A program made the position numbers and the translations under genes. From JBBRYW01 sp038253945 (GTDB lineage: Bacteria > Actinomycetota > Thermoleophilia > Gaiellales > Gaiellaceae): DNA of 64,000 bases. The DNA is taken from assembly GCA_038253945.1 (NCBI GenBank), contig JBBSGR010000009.1, positions 1 to 64,000 on the forward strand, in the 5' to 3' direction. The notes beneath the pieces were generated by a model. It worked only from the letters and a program-made list of their open reading frames with translations, made no database searches and had not been told where the DNA came from. Below, one piece after another: positions 56,578-64,000 of the stretch (the first letter of the stretch is position 1; every line of letters starts with the position of its first letter).

Positions 56578-59175
56578 TCACCGCTCGGCGGGCGGGTCGG
56601 CCGTCCCGAGAGCCGGGCCCTCGTGGGGCGCGACCTCCGCTTCCGGGCTTTCGGCAAGAGGCCGGCCCCGAGGTTCGTCGCCGGACGCCTCCACCCGCTC
56701 GACGCCCGGCTGCGCCGACGGCTGCCCCGGCCACTCGAGCAAGGACGTCTCGGCGACCGGCGCCGCCGGGTCGCGCGGCACCTTCCAGGTCTTGATCTCG
56801 GCGGCTCCGAAATCCGCCTCGATCGTGCGGCCGACCAGCGGCAGGTCGATCGAGACGTGAACCGGCCGGCCGGCGCTTTCGTAGGCGCGAAGCACGAGAT
56901 CGCCGTCGCCCTCCTCCGCGGCCTTCAGCACCGTCAGGACAACAGCGTCGTCGCTGACCGAGGCGAACGAGGCGGACGCCGGCAGCTCCCCCCGGTGGTA
57001 CGACTCGAGCAGCGGGAAGGGCGGCTGGTTGAGCTCGGCCGCCCGGTGCACCGTCCTCGCGCCGCGCCAGTCTCCGTCGTGCGGGACGAGCCGGTACGTG
57101 AAGTCCTGGCGTCCCTGGTCGAGGTACTCGTACACGCCGCCCTCCTCGAGCAGCTTGGGTACGTGCCACGCGTAGACAGGGCTGCGTGCGGCGGTGATCC
57201 CGATGTCACCGCCTCGCACGTCATGGCCGTACTTGCAGTCGTTCAGCACCGAGAGCCCCGCCGGCCGGCCGGCCGCCACCGTCCCCGAGACGTCGACCCA
57301 GGCCTGCGCGGGCTCCTCGTCACCACTCGCAGGCCGCTCAAGGTGGCCGTAGGGTATCTCGAAAGTAGCGCTGTCCGTGACGACTGCAGTCGGAACCCGA
57401 AGCTTCAGCAGCCGCTGCTTCTCTCGCCAGTCGAGCACGGAGCGCACCTCGACGTGCCGTGAACGAGAGCCGAGCACGATCTCCTCCACGAGCGACGACT
57501 CGCCGTAGCGGCTCTCGACGCGCAGGATTCCCCGCACCGGCCCGTGCTCCACGAGCCGAACGAACGTGCACTCGAACTTGCCGACGACCTCGTCATACGC
57601 TCGGACCCAGTGCCCCCAGGTATCGGATCCGTCCTCGATCACCACGGCATGGCCGCCGGAGGCGCCCGCGATCAGATCCACACCCGTGGACTTGTCCTCG
57701 AGCCGCGAGAGCCAGCCTGTGGCGGGATCGACCTCGAGCGCGAGGTGCTCGTTCTCGAGTGTCTCGTCGGTCGCCTGCAGCGCGGTTGCCGGCTCACCCT
57801 GCCCGGGGTAGATGCGATAGACGCGGTAGCCGAGCGGAGGCAGGTCGGCGGGAAAGACGAGACGGACGCGCGAGCCGGTCGTCGCGTATGAGCGGGTGCG
57901 CTGGACGGGCACGGGCCGGCCCTCGTCGTCCGTCATCCGTGCCTCTCCGGCAGAGGAGCCGGCGAGCTCGAGCTCGACGTCGGCACGTACGCGCCAGGCG
58001 TGCGGATTGAAGACGACGACCGGCGTCATCTCCGGCTCCGCCGGAATATCGATCTGCCGGCCGATCACCTGGACCGCCCGGTTGAACGTGAATGCGGCCA
58101 GCGAGCACGCGTGACCGAGCTGGTCCCGGCTGTCCTCGTAGGCTGGAGCGATGGCCGTCCCGGCCAGGGTGTCGTGGAACTGGTTGAAGAGCGTGAGCTT
58201 CCACGCGTCCGTCAGCTCCGCGAGCGGGTAGGCAAGCGCGGCCCGCACATCGGCGACCAAGGCCCACTTCTCCGCGCGCTGCAGCAGGTTCTCGGCCCGG
58301 CGGTTCCAGCGCTTCACTGCGGAGTGTGCCGAGTAGCACCCGACGCAGTGGTGCTGCAGCTCGCCGGCGTGCACGGGGATCTCGCCGGTGCCGACGACCC
58401 GGTCGAAAAACGCGCGCGGCGAGCTGCACTCGAGCCGCGGCAGCCCGTCCATCGCGTTCAGGCGGCGGATGCTGTCGAGGTTGGCGCGCGTCGGCCCGCC
58501 GCCGTGGTTTCCGACCCCGTAGAAGACCATCAGCTCGGGCAGGTCGCTCGGCAGCTGCGCCAGGGACTTGTCGACCTGATAGCCGAGATCGCCCGCCGAG
58601 CTGGAGTACTCGTGCGGAATGCGATAGGCGAGCACCCGCGAGCCGTCGGGCGACTCCCACCAGAAGTAGGGGCCGGGCAGTGTCAGCTCGTGCGGCCCGG
58701 GGCGGAGGAAGACGTACGAGTCCAGACCGCTTCCTCGCAGGAGCTGGGGCAGTGACGCGTTGTGGCCGAACGGGTCGACGTTGGAGCCGGTCGTGGCGAC
58801 GACGCCGAAGCGATCCCGCAGGTAGCGCTGGCCGTACAACGCCTGGCGCACGTACGACTCGCCCGCCGGGATGTTGCAGTCGGGCTCGACCCACCAGCCG
58901 CCGAGCACGTGCCAGCGCCCTTCGGCGACGCGTCGCCGGATCGACTCGAAGAGCTCCGGATCTGTCTCCTCCACCCACGCGAGGTAGCACACCGAGTCGG
59001 AGGTGAAGATGAACTCCGGGTACTCGTCCATCCGGTCGAGAGCCGACTGGAACGTGGCTCGCACCTCCTGATAGCCCTCGGGCCACTGCCACAGCCACAC
59101 GGGGTCGATGTGCGCGTTGCCGATCATGTGCAGCAGACGTTGCTTTCCAGCCGGCTGGCCCACCGCGTCCCTCAT
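56578..59175 (-). CDS. GH38 alpha-mannosidase
   Basis: An 865-residue family 38 glycoside hydrolase. LHMIGNAHIDPVWLWQWPEG supplies His22 and Asp24 of the zinc site; TTGSNVDPFGHNASLPQLL holds the nucleophile-like Asp134. The helical middle (KRWNRRAENLLQRAEKWALV, LFNQFHDTLAGTA) and the C-terminal beta domains (VFNPHAWRVRADVELELAGS, YRVYRIYPGQGEPATA) follow. It has no signal peptide, so it acts on imported oligosaccharides. The start overlaps the ROK stop (ATGA), and its stop lies 7 bases before the CTG of the oxidoreductase gene. Confidence 0.94.
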   Translation of the reverse strand: MRDAVGQPAGKQRLLHMIGNAHIDPVWLWQWPEGYQEVRATFQSALDRMDEYPEFIFTSDSVCYLAWVEETDPELFESIRRRVAEGRWHVLGGWWVEPDCNIPAGESYVRQALYGQRYLRDRFGVVATTGSNVDPFGHNASLPQLLRGSGLDSYVFLRPGPHELTLPGPYFWWESPDGSRVLAYRIPHEYSSSAGDLGYQVDKSLAQLPSDLPELMVFYGVGNHGGGPTRANLDSIRRLNAMDGLPRLECSSPRAFFDRVVGTGEIPVHAGELQHHCVGCYSAHSAVKRWNRRAENLLQRAEKWALVADVRAALAYPLAELTDAWKLTLFNQFHDTLAGTAIAPAYEDSRDQLGHACSLAAFTFNRAVQVIGRQIDIPAEPEMTPVVVFNPHAWRVRADVELELAGSSAGEARMTDDEGRPVPVQRTRSYATTGSRVRLVFPADLPPLGYRVYRIYPGQGEPATALQATDETLENEHLALEVDPATGWLSRLEDKSTGVDLIAGASGGHAVVIEDGSDTWGHWVRAYDEVVGKFECTFVRLVEHGPVRGILRVESRYGESSLVEEIVLGSRSRHVEVRSVLDWREKQRLLKLRVPTAVVTDSATFEIPYGHLERPASGDEEPAQAWVDVSGTVAAGRPAGLSVLNDCKYGHDVRGGDIGITAARSPVYAWHVPKLLEEGGVYEYLDQGRQDFTYRLVPHDGDWRGARTVHRAAELNQPPFPLLESYHRGELPASASFASVSDDAVVLTVLKAAEEGDGDLVLRAYESAGRPVHVSIDLPLVGRTIEADFGAAEIKTWKVPRDPAAPVAETSLLEWPGQPSAQPGVERVEASGDEPRGRPLAESPEAEVAPHEGPALGTADPPAER

Positions 59176-60137
59176 GCGCCCCGGTCGTACGCGAGCGTTG
59201 CCGCGCCGACGACTCCGACCTGGTCGCCGAGGGCGGAGAGGACGATCTCCGCCGCCTGCCCCGCGGGCCCCATCGCGGCGGCACGGACCAGCTGACGGAC
59301 CGGGGCGACGAGCTGCTCGCCGGCCTTTGTCACCCCGCCCCCGAGAACGACCCGCTCAGGCTCGAAGAGGTTCACGATCGAGGTCAATCCGCAGGCGAGG
59401 GCCTCGATCGTCTCGTCCCAGACGGAACGGGCGAGGGGATCGCCAGCCTTCGCCGCCGCCGCGACGTCGGCCGCCGCCGGGTCCGCGGGAAGCGAGCTCG
59501 ACGCGTCGCCGTCCGCCGCCGCCTCCCGGGCGCGCTCTGCGATCGACGTCCCCGACACGTATGCCTCGAGGCAGCCGCGGCGACCGCAGCCGCGACAGCC
59601 GCGCCCTCGCCAGTCGACCGTGACGTGGCCCAGCTCGCCGCCGTTTCCGGCGGCTCCGCGGTACAGGCGGCCGTCGATCACCACGCCTCCGCCGACCCCC
59701 GTCGAGAGCGTCAGATAGACCATGTTCCGGGTGCCTGCTCCTGCACCGAAGCGATGCTCGCCCGCGGCGGCTGCGGTGGCGTCGTTGTCGAGTGCGGCGG
59801 GACGGTCGTACACCTGCTGGGCCAGCTCGGCGACCGGCAGATTACGCCACCGGGGCAGGTGCGGCGGGCAGAGGACGACCCCACGCTCCGGATCGAGCGG
59901 ACCGCCGCAGCCGATGCCGACGGCCCGGATCTCCGACCAACCGAGCCCCGAGTCCGCGACCGCCCGGCGACCGAGCTCCCACAGGCGCTCGAGATCTGCC
60001 TCGGGGCTCTGTCCGGCGCGGGTAGGCGTGACGAGGAACGAGCGCAGAACGCCCACTCGGTCGACCACGCCCGCGGCGAGCTTCGTCCCGCCAATGTCGA
60101 ACGCTAGTACGGCGCCGTCTCCGCTTGCGGCCTTCAT
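59172..60137 (-). CDS. ROK-family sugar kinase
   Basis: A 321-residue ROK protein. AVLAFDIGGTKLAAGVVDRV is the ATP-binding start, ALDNDATAAAAGEHRFG and NMVYLTLSTGVGGGVVIDGR form the catalytic centre, and GGELGHVTVDWRGRGCRGCG with RRGCLEAY is the zinc motif of the family. There is no N-terminal helix-turn-helix, so it is a kinase rather than a repressor. It would phosphorylate glucose, mannose or a related hexose released by the hydrolases of the operon. The stop overlaps GH38. Confidence 0.95.
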   Translation of the reverse strand: MKAASGDGAVLAFDIGGTKLAAGVVDRVGVLRSFLVTPTRAGQSPEADLERLWELGRRAVADSGLGWSEIRAVGIGCGGPLDPERGVVLCPPHLPRWRNLPVAELAQQVYDRPAALDNDATAAAAGEHRFGAGAGTRNMVYLTLSTGVGGGVVIDGRLYRGAAGNGGELGHVTVDWRGRGCRGCGRRGCLEAYVSGTSIAERAREAAADGDASSSLPADPAAADVAAAAKAGDPLARSVWDETIEALACGLTSIVNLFEPERVVLGGGVTKAGEQLVAPVRQLVRAAAMGPAGQAAEIVLSALGDQVGVVGAATLAYDRGA

Positions 60138-60159
60138 TGCGGCGAGGCTAGACGAATCT

Positions 60160-60201
60160 CCGCCGAAAGTGCGTCGCGTCAGCGCGTCGCACTTTCGGCG
60201 G
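60160..60201 (-). terminator. Strong hairpin between importer permease and ROK kinase
   Basis: A perfect 14-bp stem (60160-60173 with 60188-60201, arm CCGCCGAAAGTGCG) with an inner CGCG pairing stands one base beyond the permease stop and 22 bases before the kinase start. There is no U tract. It may reduce read-through from importer genes to enzyme genes or protect the 3' end of the importer mRNA. Confidence 0.6.
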
Positions 60202-60202
60202 C

Positions 60203-61123
60203 TCAGCCCTTGCGGCCCTGGGTGGCGATGCCTTCGATGAAGTACCGCTGGCCGAGGAAGAAGATGACGATCATCGGGAGCGTCGAGATCACCATCGCGG
60301 CGACGACGAGCTGGTAGTCGCCGCTGCCGCCGGCTGACGGCGCGTACTGACCGAGCAACGCGTACAGGCCACGAGGGATCGTGAAGGCGTGATCGTCTCG
60401 CAGGTAGATGAGCGGCCGGATCAGGTCGTTCCAGCTCGCCTGCAGCTCGAAGATGAACGTGACGATCAGGGCAGGCTTCGCCAGCGGGAGCGCGATCCGC
60501 CAGAACATCGTGAAGTAGTTGTCGCCGTCCATGCGGGCCGCCTCGAAGAGCTCCCGCGGGATGCCGAGGAAGAACTGGCGCTGGAGGAAGATGTAGAAGG
60601 CGCTACCGAAGAGGTTGCCCATCCAGAGCGGGTACTGCGTATTGGCGAGCCCGATGTGCCTCCAGATCAGGTACACCGGCACCATCGTCACCGCGCCCGG
60701 GAGCATCATCGTCCCGAGCACGCAGCCGAACATCAGATTCCTCAAGGGGAAGCGGAAGTAGGCGAAGGCGAAGGCCACGATGGCGCTCGAGAAGGTCACC
60801 GCCAGCGCCGCGAGCACACCGATGTAGACGCTGTTCAGGAACCAGGTGAACATCGGCGCGGCATGCCAGACGTCGGAGTAGTTGGAGAAGTGCCAGTGCG
60901 TCGGGATCAGCTTGTTGTCGAAGACGTTCGCGCGCGGCTTGAGCGAGGCGCTCACGACCCAAAGGAAGGGATAGAGGAAGATGACGCTGAGGCCGACGAG
61001 CGTCGCCAGGTAGGCAAGACGCTTGACCGGCCCGGCAGTCGGGACCCACCTCTGACCGCCGGGAACGAGCGGCGGCGCCGGGACGAGGGGCGTGGTCGTG
61101 AGCGGACTCGGAGCCTCGCTCAT
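60203..61123 (-). CDS. Sugar ABC transporter permease (MalG/UgpE type)
   Basis: A 306-residue protein; ATG 61123 is chosen because it overlaps the stop of the mini-ORF upstream, while an earlier start (61156) would lie within that mini-ORF. Six helices; the EAA loop is EAARMDGDNYFTMFWRIALP. The N-terminal 35 residues are proline-rich (PLVPAPPLVPGGQRW). It forms the importer with the permease at 61290 and the binding protein at 62283; the ATPase (MsmX/UgpC type) is not in the window and is presumably shared. Confidence 0.93.
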   Translation of the reverse strand: MSEAPSPLTTTPLVPAPPLVPGGQRWVPTAGPVKRLAYLATLVGLSVIFLYPFLWVVSASLKPRANVFDNKLIPTHWHFSNYSDVWHAAPMFTWFLNSVYIGVLAALAVTFSSAIVAFAFAYFRFPLRNLMFGCVLGTMMLPGAVTMVPVYLIWRHIGLANTQYPLWMGNLFGSAFYIFLQRQFFLGIPRELFEAARMDGDNYFTMFWRIALPLAKPALIVTFIFELQASWNDLIRPLIYLRDDHAFTIPRGLYALLGQYAPSAGGSGDYQLVVAAMVISTLPMIVIFFLGQRYFIEGIATQGRKG

Positions 61124-61293
61124 TCCTTCACCATCTCTGTCCGAGCCGCTCTGCAAGGTGCGGCGGTGCTCTTGGCGCCCGCTCGGGGACGGCCAGCGTT
61201 GCTAGCTCTCCGAGAGCCACCATGAGTCCCGCCGCTCCGAGCGGGCCGAGGGCGCTCGACCGGCCGGCCACACCGGACACGTAGCGTGGTCAT
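61120..61293 (-). CDS. Long mini-ORF (57 residues) between the two sugar permeases
   Basis: ATG 61293 overlaps the stop of the upstream permease and TGA 61120-61122 overlaps the ATG of the downstream one. The first seven residues, MTTLRVR, and most of the first 21 bases match the 29-codon copies elsewhere; the rest (CGRPVERPRPARSGGTHGGS and on to TEMVKE) is different, basic and disordered-looking. AAGGA lies directly against the next ATG, too near for a normal ribosome site. It looks like a diverged or extended member of the same family. Confidence 0.55.
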   Translation of the reverse strand: MTTLRVRCGRPVERPRPARSGGTHGGSRRASNAGRPRAGAKSTAAPCRAARTEMVKE

Positions 61294-62258
61294 CGGTTCG
61301 CCTCGTAGTAGACGAAGCGGCGGCTGACGGTGATCTGTACGGCGGTGATGACGGCGATGATGGCGAACAGGCCCCACGCTAGCGCGGAGGCGTAGCCGAG
61401 ATGGAAGAAGACGAACGCCTCCTGGAACAGGTAGATGACCGTGAAGCGGGCGGCGTCGGGACCGCCGGACGAGCCTCCCGCGACGCCTTCGTTGAAGAAC
61501 GCCGTGTAGACCTCGTCGAAGGTCTGCAGGCTGTTGATCGTCAGGACGATGAAGGTGAAGAACAGCGCCGGGCTGATCATCGGCAGCGTGACGTCGCGGA
61601 AGCGACGCCAGTTCGAGGCGCCATCCATCGACGCCGCCTCGTAGAGCTGCCGCGGCACCCCTTTGATCGCCGCCAGGTAGATGATCACGTTCGTCCCCAC
61701 GGCCCAGAGGCTCATGATCACCAGCCCGGGCTTCACCCAGTGCGGGTCGGTCGTCCAGAACGGGCCGGGCACGTGGATCACCGCGAGCGCTCGGTTGATC
61801 AGCCCCACGGAGCCGTTGAAGAGGAGCAGGAAGAGGACTCCGACCGCGACCTTCGGCGTCATCACCGGCAGGTAGAAGATCGTGCGGAAGATGCCGCCGG
61901 AGCGCTCGCCCACGCGAGCCAGCAGCATCGCGAGCCCGAGCGAGACGAGCATGACGCCCGGGACGTGCCAGACGGTGTAGATGAGGGTGTTCCGAAGGGC
62001 GCCAGTGACCTTCGGGTCGTGAACCATGTCGTGGTAGTTCTGGAGGCCGACGCCGTGCGTGGGGCTGATGATGCTGTAGTCCGTGAACGAGAGGATCAGG
62101 CTCGCGACCATCGGCCCCGCCGTGAGGACGACGAAGCCGAAGATCCACGGGCTCAGGAACGTGTAGGCGGTCCAGGTCTCAGGCTTTCTGAAGCCCGATG
62201 CCCAGCGCCGGACCCTCCCGCGAGGGCCCGGCGCGTAGCTGGTGGCGGCGGCGGCCAC
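61290..62258 (-). CDS. Sugar ABC transporter permease (MalF/UgpA type)
   Basis: A 322-residue protein with six helices, ATG 62258. TAYTFLSPWIFGFVVLTAGP is the first helix, and the EAA loop reads YEAASMDGASNWRRFRDVTL. It follows the binding-protein gene by 24 bases. Its stop overlaps the 57-residue mini-ORF. With 60203-61123 it forms the membrane channel of a CUT1-type importer for oligosaccharides. Confidence 0.94.
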   Translation of the reverse strand: MAAAATSYAPGPRGRVRRWASGFRKPETWTAYTFLSPWIFGFVVLTAGPMVASLILSFTDYSIISPTHGVGLQNYHDMVHDPKVTGALRNTLIYTVWHVPGVMLVSLGLAMLLARVGERSGGIFRTIFYLPVMTPKVAVGVLFLLLFNGSVGLINRALAVIHVPGPFWTTDPHWVKPGLVIMSLWAVGTNVIIYLAAIKGVPRQLYEAASMDGASNWRRFRDVTLPMISPALFFTFIVLTINSLQTFDEVYTAFFNEGVAGGSSGGPDAARFTVIYLFQEAFVFFHLGYASALAWGLFAIIAVITAVQITVSRRFVYYEANR

Positions 62259-62282
62259 GTCGGTGCTACCGAGCGGACGTCG

Positions 62283-63629
62283 CTACTTCGCCTTGTTGAT
62301 CGCAGTCTGGGCTTCCTTCTGCCCCTGATTCAGCGCGGCTTTCACCGACTGCGACCCCGCGAGCACCCGGCCGACGGCGTCCGTCCAGGCCGTTTTGAAC
62401 TCGGCGCTCGCCGGCGAGGCGGGAATGTAGAACGAGTACTTCTCGACCCCCTGAACGGTCTTCACGCCCTCATCGAAGTACTTGTTGATCGGGGTGTAGG
62501 TGGTCTTGTAGATCTGCGCGTCCGCCACGGCGTTCGCGGTCGAGAGGGGTGTGTACACGTCATGGGCGGCCTTGCGGGCCGCGGCACGGTTCTTCGCGGC
62601 GACCAGCCAGGTGGACGGCTTGGTCATCGTCTTCATCCAGAGGCACGCGTCCTTGGCATTCTTCGAGCCCTTGGGGATGGCCCAGGCGCTTCCCGTCTCA
62701 TAGTTGATCGGCTTGCCCTTCCTCGTCCGGAACGGCAGCGCAGAGATGTGGACTTGCGGCGAGGTCCTCGCCAGGACGGCGTAGTAGAAGTCCTCGATCG
62801 GGAAGGCGCCTAGCTGATCCTTCGCGTACTGGTTGCCGGCGCCGAAGAAGTCGAACGTGTCGCGGAAGGACTTGAACTTGCCCCAGCCGCCCTGGAGATT
62901 GATCAGGCTGACCGCGTACTGAAGCGCTTGGATCGCTTTCGGGCTGTTCAACTGGGCGTGCAGCCCGTCCTTGCTGATGATGTCCACGCCGTTCGCCTTC
63001 GCCCAGAGTGGGAAGAACTCCGGCAGCTTCGGGTCGAACCCGATGCGCGTCACCTTTCCGCCCTCGATCTTCACCAGTTTCTTCGTCGCCTGCTTCAACG
63101 TCTTCCAGTCCTTCGTGTTCAGGTCGGCGAGCTTGACCTTGCTCTCCTTCAGCACGTCGTTGTTCGCGATGATCGTGCGGACGGAGTAGAACTCGGGGAT
63201 TCCGTAGAGCTTGCCCTTGTAGGTCACTTCTTTCAGGGCGGCTTGTCGGTACTGCTTCGTGTTGATCTTCTCGCTCTTCACGCACGACGTGAGCGGGACG
63301 AACGCACCCTTCGCTGCGTAGGTACCGACCTTTTGCCGATCGATGTAGACGAGGTCGGGCGGATCTCCGCCCGCGAGTGCCGCCAGGAACTGCTGGTCGT
63401 TGAATCCGCCGTTCGGGTTCTTGACATTCGTCGAGCCGAGCGCCTTGACGGCGATCGCGGTACGGGACTTGGCGACGTCGTCGCCCGTGCCGAATCCCAT
63501 GATGGTGAGGGTGTCAGCCTTCGACGAGCTGCTTCTCGCACTCGCGTGCTGGCTGACGCTTCCGGCCACGATCGCCGCGACCGCGGCAATCATGCCGATC
63601 AAAAAGACGCGCTTCCACGAGCTTGACAT
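62283..63629 (-). CDS. Extracellular sugar-binding protein (family 1) without lipobox
   Basis: A 448-residue solute-binding protein. The signal region (RVFLIGMIAAVAAIVAGSVS) contains no cysteine, so it is not a lipoprotein; it may be released, or held by the uncleaved helix. ADTLTIMGFGTGDD, AALAGGDPPDLVYIDRQKV, YGIPEFYSVRTIIANNDVLK, GAFPIEDFYYAVLARTSPQV and TGSAWAIPKGSKNAKDACLW follow the usual type-I sugar-binding course. It is first in the operon with both permeases, the kinase and the glycoside hydrolases, so its ligand is probably a mannose- or glucose-containing oligosaccharide. Confidence 0.93.
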   Translation of the reverse strand: MSSSWKRVFLIGMIAAVAAIVAGSVSQHASARSSSSKADTLTIMGFGTGDDVAKSRTAIAVKALGSTNVKNPNGGFNDQQFLAALAGGDPPDLVYIDRQKVGTYAAKGAFVPLTSCVKSEKINTKQYRQAALKEVTYKGKLYGIPEFYSVRTIIANNDVLKESKVKLADLNTKDWKTLKQATKKLVKIEGGKVTRIGFDPKLPEFFPLWAKANGVDIISKDGLHAQLNSPKAIQALQYAVSLINLQGGWGKFKSFRDTFDFFGAGNQYAKDQLGAFPIEDFYYAVLARTSPQVHISALPFRTRKGKPINYETGSAWAIPKGSKNAKDACLWMKTMTKPSTWLVAAKNRAAARKAAHDVYTPLSTANAVADAQIYKTTYTPINKYFDEGVKTVQGVEKYSFYIPASPASAEFKTAWTDAVGRVLAGSQSVKAALNQGQKEAQTAINKAK

Positions 63630-63791
63630 CTAGGCCCTCCTCCGGGGTCGAGGTACGCGCCCGCATGGCTGCCCAGGACCCATGGCTAGTGGGCCGGAAT
63701 TTACCCGGCCCGAGAAGATCGCATGACTGCCACATCTTCCTCGCCATCTGGGCCGTCGAGTAAACGTGCGCAACTGAGGCGGGCCCGGCGG
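63630..63791 (-). promoter_or_regulatory. Upstream region of the sugar operon
   Basis: A GGGCCGG/CCGGCCC inverted repeat (63691-63711) lies about 62-82 bases before the binding-protein start and could be an operator. CCTCC (63636-63650 region, minus strand GGAGG) gives the ribosome site. No LacI-type gene is within view. Confidence 0.35.
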
Positions 63792-64000
63792 CTATGCCCG
63801 GGCGCGGGCCTCCCACCTCTCCCAGCTTCGGCGCAGGGCCTCGTAGTCGCCGGGCTCCATGCTCTCGCCTGTGAGGTCGAAGTGCGTCGCGTAGTAGAGA
63901 GAAGGCACCCCGAGCTCCGGCTTCAGCTCGAGGTACTCGCGCCAGGCGGCGCGGTCCGGGACGCACCAGTCGTCGGTGTCGACGAGGAGCTCCGGGCACG
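63792..64000 (-). CDS. C-terminal part of an unidentified protein (partial)
   Basis: On the minus strand the frame is open from the window edge to TAG 63792-63794. It reads CPELLVDTDDWCVPDRAAWR, EYLELKPELGVPSLYYATHF and DLTGESMEPGDYEALRRSWE, ending RWEARARA. It looks like a genuine soluble protein but I do not recognise the family. It precedes the sugar operon in the same direction across a 162-base gap. Confidence 0.6.
   Translation of the reverse strand, partial: CPELLVDTDDWCVPDRAAWREYLELKPELGVPSLYYATHFDLTGESMEPGDYEALRRSWERWEARARA

Noticed and set aside
57794..59284. Open frame of 496 codons over GH38
   Set aside because: Out-of-frame shadow of GH38 with no recognisable domain.
1..64000. 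CRISPR arrays, rRNA genes, riboswitches
   Set aside because: No regularly spaced repeats other than the 86-base coding units, no rRNA sequence, and no riboswitch consensus was recognised by eye; a covariance-model search would be needed to exclude short structured RNAs.

Overview
The window is high-GC DNA with GTG, TTG and apparently CTG starts, many 4-base stop/start overlaps, OmpR-type two-component systems, MutS2 with an Smr domain, a MocR regulator, and several protein variants I associate with Actinomycetota of the class Thermoleophilia (Gaiellales or Solirubrobacterales). The lineage is an inference; no rRNA gene is present. It reads as a chromosomal segment with one small decayed island next to a tRNA gene.

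Layout. 1-2.4 kb: the tail of an unknown gene, a strong terminator and a secreted C25-type protease. 2.5-6.5 kb (minus): a caa3-type cytochrome oxidase operon, coxB-coxA-ctaB plus a 57-residue membrane protein, with ctaB fused to half of a CtaA. 6.6-18.7 kb: a sulfatase, a drug-efflux permease, a HAD phosphatase, a flavin-split-barrel protein divergent from a MocR regulator, a phospholipase D remnant, a bicovalent-type FAD oxidase, a flippase-like membrane protein and a double beta-propeller protein. 18.8-26.7 kb (minus): one long chain from a lipoprotein through two ABC ATPases, a flippase-like protein and an FtsX permease to an OmpR regulator and its histidine kinase; 11-bp direct repeats resembling PHO boxes precede three genes here. 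26.8-29.9 kb: mutS2 and a frameshifted beta-lactamase-fold-like gene. 30-39.5 kb: a second two-component/ABC-2 transporter module, two VOC proteins, an IS630 remnant, another ABC-2 pair and a small secreted protein. 39.8-45.6 kb: a frameshifted cupin, a uridine-kinase-like protein, a heterodimeric ABC exporter with one wholly degenerate ATP site, and a truncated haemoglobin. 45.6-48.4 kb: a decayed island (HNH-like scrap, low-GC methyltransferase, serine recombinase, ribbon-helix-helix and tyrosine integrase remnants) ending at tRNA-Arg(CCU). 48.7-50.8 kb: ApbE with a ferric-reductase-like membrane protein. 50.8-63.6 kb (minus): a carbohydrate-use operon: binding protein, two permeases, ROK kinase, GH38 alpha-mannosidase, FAD oxidoreductase, an unrecognised helical-barrel enzyme, GH1 beta-glucosidase and a class I aldolase.

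The most unusual feature is a family of tiny ORFs, five of 29 codons and one of 57, beginning M(T/S)TLRVR. They sit only between co-directional transporter or signalling genes. Each starts inside the stop codon of the gene before it and ends inside the start codon of the gene after it. Their 3' ends usually carry a Shine-Dalgarno sequence for the downstream gene, so they look like natural, dispersed translational-coupling cassettes. Six copies are present, three of them in tandem. A second recurrent oddity is that five genes appear to start with CTG, three of them at CTGA stop/start overlaps.
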